Of a stretch of 64,000 nucleotides of DNA, positions 59,690 to 64,000 are shown piece by piece; position 1 is the stretch's first letter; every line of letters starts with the position of its first letter. The position numbers and the translations under genes are program-made. The stretch is taken from contig OZ025877.1 of assembly GCA_964019415.1 (NCBI GenBank), positions 3,358,039 through 3,422,038 of the forward strand, given 5' to 3'. Origin of the DNA: Ianthella basta (lineage: Eukaryota; Porifera; Demospongiae; Verongiida; Ianthellidae). Under the pieces are notes generated by a model. It saw nothing but the letters and a program-made list of their open reading frames with translations. It was not told where the DNA came from and searched no databases.

Positions 59690-60056
59690 GCATGACCACT
59701 GCAAACTGCTCACACAGTGTCATGAACAAATATGGAACACTTGCACACACTGAAAAAGAACAGAATGGTAGGTCACTCACTGAAAGAAGTACATCTTGAC
59801 AACATTGGATATGAACTACTCGCACATGTAGTGACACAGAAACAAAATGGAGCACATGCACACACAGAGAACAAAATGGTACACACACAGAAAGGACAGA
59901 ACAGTTGGTCACCTGCCATTGTGACCACTGAACTGCTCACAAACATGGAATGATGCAGAAACAAGCATGGAGCACACACACAAAGTACAAAACGGTTGGT
60001 CACCTGTGAAAAGATAGGACATCTTGACAGGTTGCTGCCCAAAGACGGGGCATCTT
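59690..60056 (+). repeat. Degenerate outlying units of the 143-bp array
   Basis: Two to three strongly diverged units (ACTGCTCACA...ACAGAACAGTTGGTCACCTG...CATCTTGACAGG), separated from the main array by ~370 bp of other sequence. Confidence 0.8.
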
Positions 60057-60439
60057 GAATGCTAGGGGGTCGTTGCCCAAAAACGGGTGTGGTGAGTCAA
60101 TCCCTCTCGACTCGATCTCGATCGTACTCATGCAAGCGAACTCCGTGGGTCACTCACGAATGGCCGCGGGACGCAAATAATGATTCCACAATAATTTCAG
60201 CCTCTGCATCTAGTAACACAAGGCCTATTACAAAACCAAACTAAAGCACATACTCAGTAACACCTGGTACTATAGCACAAATAATTAAAACAGTGCAAAT
60301 AACTCAAACACATAAAACACAGTGATACAAATGCAAGCACCAAATAGTATAGATAATAAAAACAATACAGGTATTCACCAAATGGTAGACACGACACAAC
60401 CACCATGTCACTGTATGGAAGGGTAACATTCACTACAAG

Positions 60440-63435
60440 TGGACAACTTGACAACTGTGACCATTGAACTACTCGCACATGTAGTGACACAGAACACAAG
60501 GATGGAGGGCACACACAGAGAGAGAACAGAACGGTTGGTCACCTGCCGAAAGACGGGTCATCTTGACAGGTTGTTGCCCAAAGACGGGTCATCTTGACAA
60601 CTGTGACCATTGAACTGCTCACACATGGAGTGACACAGAAACAAGGATGGAAAACACACAGAGAGAGAACAGAATGGTTGGTCACCTGCCGAAAGACGGG
60701 TCATCTTGACAGGTTGTTGCCCAAAGACGGGTCATCTTGACAACTATGACCAATGAACTGCTCACACATGGAGTGACACAGAAACAAGGATGGAAAACAC
60801 ACACAGAGAGAACAGAACGGTTGGTCGCCTGCCGAAAGACGGGTCATCTTGACAGGTTGTTGCCCAAAGACGGGTCATCTTGACAACTGTGACCAATGAA
60901 CTGCTCACACATGGAGTGACACAGAAACAAGGATGGAAAACACACAGAGAGAGAACAGAACGGTTGGTCACCTGCCGAAAGACGGGTCATCTTGACAGGT
61001 TGTTGCCCAAAGACGGGTCATCTTGACAACTGTGACCAATGAACTGCTCACACATGGAGTGACACAGAAACAAGGGTGGAAAACACACAGAGAGAGAACA
61101 GAATGGTTGGTCGCCTGCCTAAAGACGGGTCATCTTGACAGGTTGTTGCCCAAAGACGGGTCATCTTGACAACTGTGACAAATGAACTGCTCACACATGG
61201 AGTGACACAGAAACAAGGGTGGAAAACACACAGAGAGAGAACAGAACGGTTGGTCGCCTGCCGAAAGACGGGTCATCTTGACAGGTTGTTGCCCAAAGAC
61301 GGGTCATCTTGACAACTGTGACCATTGAACTGCTCACACATGGAGTGACACAGAAACAAGGGTGGAAAACACACAGAGAGAGAACAGAACGGTTGGTCGC
61401 CTGCCGGAAGACGGGTCATCTTGACAGGTTGTTGCCCAAAGACGGGTCATCTTGACAACTGTGACCAATGAACTGCTCACACATGGAGTGACACAGAAAC
61501 AAGGATGGAAAACACACACAGAGAGAACAGAATGGTTGGTCACTTGCCGAAAGACGGGTCATCTTGACAGGTTGTTGCCCAAAGACGGGTCATCTTGACA
61601 ACTGTGACCAATGAACTGCTCACACATGGAGTGACACAGAAACAAGGATGGAAAACACACAGAGAGAGAACAGAACGGTTGGTCACCTGCCGAAAGACGG
61701 GTCATCTTGACAGGTTGTTGCCCAAAGACGGGTCATCTTGACAACTGTGACCAATGAACTGCTCACACATGGAGTGACACAGAAACAAGGGTGGAAAACA
61801 CACAGAGAGAGAACAGAATGGTTGGTCGCCTGCCTAAAGACGGGTCATCTTGACAGGTTGTTGCCCAAAGACGGGTCATCTTGACAACTGTGACAAATGA
61901 ACTGCTCACACATGGAGTGACACAGAAACAAGGGTGGAAAACACACAGAGAGAGAACAGAACGGTTGGTCGCCTGCCGAAAGACGGGTCATCTTGACAGG
62001 TTGTTGCCCAAAGACGGGTCATCTTGACAACTGTGACCATTGAACTGCTCACACATGGAGTGACACAGAAACAAGGGTGGAAAACACACACAGAGAGAAC
62101 AGAACGGTTGGTCGCCTGCCGGAAGACGGGTCATCTTGACAGGTTGTTGCCCAAAGACGGGTCATCTTGACAACTGTGACCAATGAACTGCTCACACATG
62201 GAGTGACACAGAAACAAGGATGGAAAACACACACAGAGAGAACAGAAGGGTTGGTCACCTGCCGAAAGACGGGTCATCTTGACAGGTTGTTGCCCAAAGA
62301 CGGGTCATCTTGACAACTGTGACCATTGAACTGCTCACACATGGAGTGACACAGAAACAAGGGTGGAAAACACACAGAGAGAGAACAGAACGGTTGGTCG
62401 CCTGCCGAAAGACGGGTCATCTTGACAGGTTGTTGCCCAAAGACGGGTCATCTTGACAACTGTGACAAATGAACTGCTCACACATGGAGTGACACAGAAA
62501 CAAGGGTGGAAAACACACAGAGAGAGAACAGAACGGTTGGTCGCCTGCCGAAAGACGGGTCATCTTGACAGGTTGTTGCCCAAAGACGGGTCATCTTGAC
62601 AACTGTGACCATTGAACTGCTCACACATGGAGTGACACAGAAACAAGGGTGGAAAACACACAGAGAGAGAACAGAACGGTTGGTCGCCTGCCGGAAGACG
62701 GGTCATCTTGACAGGTTGTTGCCCAAAGACGGGTCATCTTGACAACTGTGACCAATGAACTGCTCACACATGGAGTGACACAGAAACAAGGATGGAAAAC
62801 ACACACAGAGAGAACAGAATGGTTGGTCACCTGCCGAAAGACGGGTCATCTTGACAGGTTGTTGCCCAAAGACGGGTCATCTTGACAACTGTGACCATTG
62901 AACTGCTCACACATGGAGTGACACAGAAACAAGGGTGGAAAACACACAGAGAGAGAACAGAACGGTTGGTCGCCTGCCGAAAGACGGGTCATCTTGACAG
63001 GTTGTTGCCCAAAGACGGGTCATCTTGACAACTGTGACCATTGAACTGCTCACACATGGAGTGACACAGAAACAAGGGTGGAAAACACACACAGAGAGAA
63101 CAGAACGGTTGGTCGCCTGCCGGAAGACGGGTCATCTTGACAGGTTGTTGCCCAAAGACGGGTCATCTTGACAACTGTGACCAATGAACTGCTCACACAT
63201 GGAGTGACACAGAAACAAGGGTGGAAAACACACACAGAGAGAACAGAATGGTTGGTCACCTGCCGAAAGACGGGTCATCTTGACAGGTTGTTGCCCAAAG
63301 ACGGGTCATCTTGACAACTGTGACCATTGAACTGCTCACACATGGAGTGACACAGAAACAAGGGTGGAAAACACACAGAGAGAGAACAGAACGGTTGGTC
63401 ACCTGCTGAAAGATGGGTCATCTTGACAGGTTGTT
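60440..63435 (+). repeat. 143-bp tandem satellite-like array (about 21 units)
   Basis: Regular 143-bp period, units about 95% alike. Each unit contains AAAGACGGGTCATCTTGACA twice, then TGAACTGCTCACACATGGAG, a CACACAGAGAGAGAACAG stretch and GGTTGGTCGCCTGCC. 143 is not divisible by three, so the repeated open frames on the minus strand are not protein. Edge units are more diverged, as expected from unequal crossing over. Confidence 0.96.
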
Positions 63436-64000
63436 CAATAAAAATGAGACAAGGACCATTGAACTGTTCACACACGCAGTGACACAAAAAGACAAAGATG
63501 GAACACTGACACAAAGATAGAAAATTCAGTATAAGCTTGAAGATAAGACATTGTGATAGGCTGAAACAAGAATCAGTGGCATGCAGTGGTACCACAAAGA
63601 AGATATAGTGCGTTCTAGAGATATCATTAGCGGCAATTTATCCTTAAACAACCTGAAATGTGTATCAAACTAAATTGAGTCTCTACAGATAGCTAGCTAG
63701 CTACATTTCACTAGCCTCTTCAGCTATAGCAAGATATATACGCAGTATGCTGAATATAACATGTCCTCTTTGGGAAACAAACCCAAGGTAAGTTCTACTG
63801 TCACTGCCCATCAGCACTCAGCCCTACTCTCAGCAGTACTCCTTCTTTTCTTCGATATCCCGCCAAAATGTGCACAAGATCGCCAGTTATTGGTCCATGT
63901 GACCTCGATCCACTCATGTGCGTGAATAATGTCGCCGCCCACCATGAAGTGAAACAATATTCATGAACTGTGAGACACAAGGTAACGATATTCATATGAC
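63436..64000. other. No supported gene
   Basis: Unique sequence beyond the satellite array; nothing recognised. Confidence 0.4.

Noticed and set aside
59690-63435. CRISPR-like array
   Set aside because: Units are contiguous 143-bp tandem repeats without unique spacers, in clearly eukaryotic DNA.
60762-63595. Repeated ~69-residue minus-strand frames ending in FCVTPCVSSS-like sequence
   Set aside because: Products of a 143-bp tandem repeat whose period is not a multiple of three; no start or splice logic.

Overview
The window is animal nuclear DNA. It has GT-AG introns, a very long multi-exon gene, several transposon families, microsatellites and a satellite-like array. A repeat-rich early-branching invertebrate (a sponge, for example) fits, but this is inferred from gene content and repeat style; the sequence does not fix the species.

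The dominant host feature is one minus-strand gene for a PARP14-like mono-ADP-ribosyltransferase, running from an ATG at 58411 to a stop at 14266. I placed 17 exons by hand. All splice phases agree, and the coding exons sum to 8469 nt (2822 codons plus stop). The protein has a chain of RRM-like repeats (exons 1-7), a long KH/RRM-like region and a canonical macro domain (exon 8), three macro domains built from a repeated exon pair (exons 9-14), a divergent macro domain plus a coiled coil (exon 15), and an H-Y-L type ART domain (exons 16-17). The RRM block uses only phase-1 introns and the macro block only phase-0 introns, so it looks built by tandem exon duplication. No WWE domain was found.

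The locus is a tandem array. Downstream of the main gene lies a decayed copy of the two catalytic exons (10097-10897). Beyond that, at 6189-6372, is a first exon with matching 5' flank that probably starts another paralogue running off the left edge.

The introns and flanks are full of repeats. Intron 15 holds a complete 7.19-kb CACTA/EnSpm-type transposon (15940-23129, 3-bp TAA duplication). It carries a TNP2-like transposase with one in-frame TAG and a second, intact six-exon gene of unknown function; it sits inside an older repeat whose empty counterpart lies at 46-48 kb. Two broken Penelope-like retroelements (1161-3129, 12827-13832) and separate terminal pieces lie in the left part. Introns 6, 7 and 9 contain many foldback elements, including a set of ~100-bp hairpins with a shared core and locus-specific arms.

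The right end (58.8-63.4 kb), upstream of the main gene, has three consecutive near-perfect palindromes and about 3 kb of a 143-bp tandem repeat with higher-order structure. No convincing protein gene was seen at 1-0.9, 3.9-5.8, 6.5-10.1, 10.9-12.8 or 59-64 kb.
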